Source of the DNA: an uncultured Micrococcus sp.
Lineage (GTDB): Bacteria; Actinomycetota; Actinomycetes; Actinomycetales; Micrococcaceae
Direction of reading: 5' to 3'
DNA: 7,259 bases
NCBI GenBank assembly: GCA_946222435.1
Contig: CAMIOJ010000106.1
Location: 1 to 7,259, forward strand
Part shown: positions 5,772-7,259 of the stretch, one piece after another
Numbering within the stretch: position 1 is the stretch's first letter
Layout: each line of letters opens with the position of its first letter
Position numbers and translations under genes: made by a program
The notes under the pieces: generated by a model
What the model saw: the letters and a program-made list of their open reading frames with translations, nothing else
What the model was told of the DNA's origin: nothing
Database searches by the model: none

Positions 5772-6914
5772 ATGACCGAAGAGATCAAGAAGGGACTCGC
5801 CGGAGTCGTCGTGGACCACACGGCCATCTCCAAGGTGAACCCGGAGACCAACTCCCTGCTCTACCGCGGCTACCCGGTGCAGGACCTCGCGGCGAACCTG
5901 CCGTTCGAGGCCGTCGCCCTGCTGCTGTGGACCGGCGAGCTGCCGTCCGACGCGGAGCTGAAGCAGTTCCAGGAGTTCGAGCGTGCCAACCGTGACCTCG
6001 ACCCGAAGGTGAAGCAGGCCATCGACCTGCTGCCGACCGACTGCCACCCGATGGACGTGGGCCGCACCGCGGTGTCCGTGCTGGGCGCGAACCACCCGAA
6101 GGCGGAGGACTCCTCCCCGGAGGCCGAGCTGGAGAAGGCGAAGTCCCTCTTCGCCGCGTTCCCGGCCGTCGTCGCCTACGACCAGCGCCGCCGCCGCGGC
6201 CAGGACGTCGTGGAGCCGAACGCGGACCTGGACTACTCCGCCAACTTCCTCTGGATGACCTTCGGCGAGGAGCAGCCCGAGGAGGTCGTGGACGCGTTCC
6301 GCGTCTCGATGGTCCTCTACGCGGAACACTCCTTCAACGCGTCCACCTTCACCGCCCGTGTGATCACCTCGACCCTGTCCGACCTGCACTCGGCCGTGAC
6401 CGGCGCCATCGGCGCCCTCAAGGGCCCGCTGCACGGCGGCGCGAACGAGGCCGTCATGCACACCTTCGACGAGATCGGCATCCGTGAGGAGGAGTCCCGC
6501 GAGGACGCCGCCGCCCGCTCGAAGGCCTGGATGGAGGACGCCCTGGCCCAGAAGAAGAAGGTCATGGGCTTCGGCCACCGCGTGTACAAGAACGGCGACT
6601 CGCGCGTGCCGACCATGAAGGCCGCGCTGGACCGGATGATCGAGCACTACGGCCGCCACGAGATGCTCGGCCTGTACGACGGCCTCGAGGCCGCCATGGA
6701 GGAGGCCAAGCAGATCAAGCCGAACCTCGACTACCCGGCCGGTCCGACCTATCACCTGATGGGCTTCGACACCGAGATGTTCACGCCGATCTTCATCGCG
6801 TCCCGCATCACCGGGTGGACCGCCCACATCATGGAGCAGCGTGCCGCGAACGCCCTGATCCGCCCGCTGTCCGAGTACAACGGCCCGGACCAGCGCGAGC
6901 TGCCCGGCGCCTGA
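5772..6914 (+). CDS. prpC: 2-methylcitrate synthase
   Basis: This 380-residue protein of the citrate synthase family condenses propionyl-CoA with oxaloacetate to give 2-methylcitrate and CoA, the entry step of the cycle. The active-site set is complete: His221 in GPLHGGANE (218-226), His269 in GFGHRVYK (266-273) and Asp320 in NLDYPAGP (318-325). His186 in YAEHSFNAST (183-192) is the oxaloacetate-binding histidine region. The short length (380, against about 430 for the main type II citrate synthase) and the place behind prpD and prpB favour 2-methylcitrate synthase, although such enzymes often also accept acetyl-CoA. The start is fixed by AAGGAGGG 5 bases upstream. It is the last gene of the unit and is followed by a long terminator-like hairpin. 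Confidence 0.94.
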   Translation: MTEEIKKGLAGVVVDHTAISKVNPETNSLLYRGYPVQDLAANLPFEAVALLLWTGELPSDAELKQFQEFERANRDLDPKVKQAIDLLPTDCHPMDVGRTAVSVLGANHPKAEDSSPEAELEKAKSLFAAFPAVVAYDQRRRRGQDVVEPNADLDYSANFLWMTFGEEQPEEVVDAFRVSMVLYAEHSFNASTFTARVITSTLSDLHSAVTGAIGALKGPLHGGANEAVMHTFDEIGIREEESREDAAARSKAWMEDALAQKKKVMGFGHRVYKNGDSRVPTMKAALDRMIEHYGRHEMLGLYDGLEAAMEEAKQIKPNLDYPAGPTYHLMGFDTEMFTPIFIASRITGWTAHIMEQRAANALIRPLSEYNGPDQRELPGA

Positions 6915-6950
6915 TCCGCTCCCCTCGCCCGCCCCCCGGGCAAGGCTTCC

Positions 6951-6998
6951 CGACGACGGCCCCGCACCCTCCGCACGGAGGGTGCGGGGCCGTCGTCG
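6951..6998. terminator. Long bidirectional terminator hairpin between prpC and xerD
   Basis: A 22-bp perfect inverted repeat (6951-6972 with 6977-6998) closes on a 4-base loop, GCAC, in the 100-base gap between the convergent prpC and xerD stops. On the plus strand it is followed by TCCTCTTC, a pyrimidine stretch with few T; on the minus strand no T-run follows. Its placement and symmetry fit termination in both directions. Confidence 0.8.
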
Positions 6999-7014
6999 TC
7001 CTCTTCGGCGCGGA

Positions 7015-7259
7015 TCAGCCGCGGGCGCGCGGGTGGGCGGCGGCGTAGACCTCGCGGAGGGTGTCCACGGTGACGAGCGTGTAGACCTGCGTGGTGGTCA
7101 CCGAGGAGTGGCCGAGCAGCTCCTGGACCACACGGACGTCCGCGCCGCCGGAGAGCAGGTGCGTGGCGAAGCAGTGGCGCAGGGTGTGCGGGGAGACCTC
7201 GGCGGTGATCCCGGCCCGTGCGGCCGCCCCGCGGATCACGGTCCACGCGGACTGGCGGG
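7015..7259 (-). CDS. xerD: Tyrosine recombinase of XerD type, C-terminal fragment
   Basis: The last 80 codons of a tyrosine recombinase are present; the N-terminal part lies past the right edge. In fragment numbering the catalytic motifs are HTLRH (His24, Arg27), LGHSS (His50) and TTQVYT, with the nucleophile Tyr59. Together with the upstream Arg and Lys, not in view, these cut and rejoin DNA at the dif site to resolve chromosome dimers. The ending VTVDTLREVYAAAHPRA is typical of XerD and differs from the usual XerC tail. An in-frame GTG at 7239 is internal, since the same frame continues to the edge with family-like residues (SAWTVIRGAA). It converges on prpC across a shared hairpin. The call as XerD and not a phage integrase rests on this close match to the housekeeping family. 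Confidence 0.9.
   Translation of the reverse strand, partial: RQSAWTVIRGAAARAGITAEVSPHTLRHCFATHLLSGGADVRVVQELLGHSSVTTTQVYTLVTVDTLREVYAAAHPRARG

Noticed and set aside
4358..5851. 497-codon minus-strand frame opposite prpD, prpB and prpC
   Set aside because: It is a shadow of three convincing genes and crosses their junctions.
5655..6827. 390-codon minus-strand frame opposite prpC
   Set aside because: It is a shadow of prpC, with low-complexity Val/Gly/Leu/His composition and no motifs.

Overview
The window is very GC-rich, with G or C at nearly every third codon position. It looks like chromosome from an actinobacterium of the Micrococcaceae type (Micrococcus, Kocuria or Arthrobacter relatives). 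That placement rests on base composition, on the protein sequences, and on a xerD-type gene and a parA-type gene at the two ends; no species is claimed.

Layout: (1) 1-167, minus strand: the N-terminal end of a ParA/Soj-family ATPase that runs off the left edge. (2) 168-480: a gene-poor stretch holding a possible 36-codon ORF, a hairpin and the parA leader. (3) 481-2433, minus strand: prpE, propionyl-CoA synthetase. (4) 2434-2556: a 123-base divergent promoter region with two copies of the palindrome TGTATACA, 64 bases apart centre to centre. (5) 2557-6914, plus strand: a GntR/FCD regulator, prpD, prpB and prpC. The first three genes overlap by 4 and 1 bases. A 64-base gap with a strong hairpin separates prpB from prpC. 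(6) 6915-7014: a long terminator-like hairpin between convergent genes. (7) 7015-7259, minus strand: the C-terminal end of a XerD-type tyrosine recombinase that runs off the right edge.

The core is a methylcitrate-cycle locus for propionate use. PrpE activates propionate to propionyl-CoA. PrpC condenses it with oxaloacetate to 2-methylcitrate. PrpD dehydrates that to 2-methyl-cis-aconitate, and PrpB cleaves 2-methylisocitrate to pyruvate and succinate. The rehydration step needs an aconitase, which is not in the window. The GntR protein is the obvious candidate to bind the two palindromes and control both divergent units.

I see no mobile element, CRISPR array, tRNA or rRNA, and no wholly new system. 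The points most worth a second look are the paired operators, the apparently leaderless divergent starts, the altered metal-site residues in the regulator, the prpB-prpC hairpin, the small ORF after prpE, and the position of a catabolic locus between xerD and parA.
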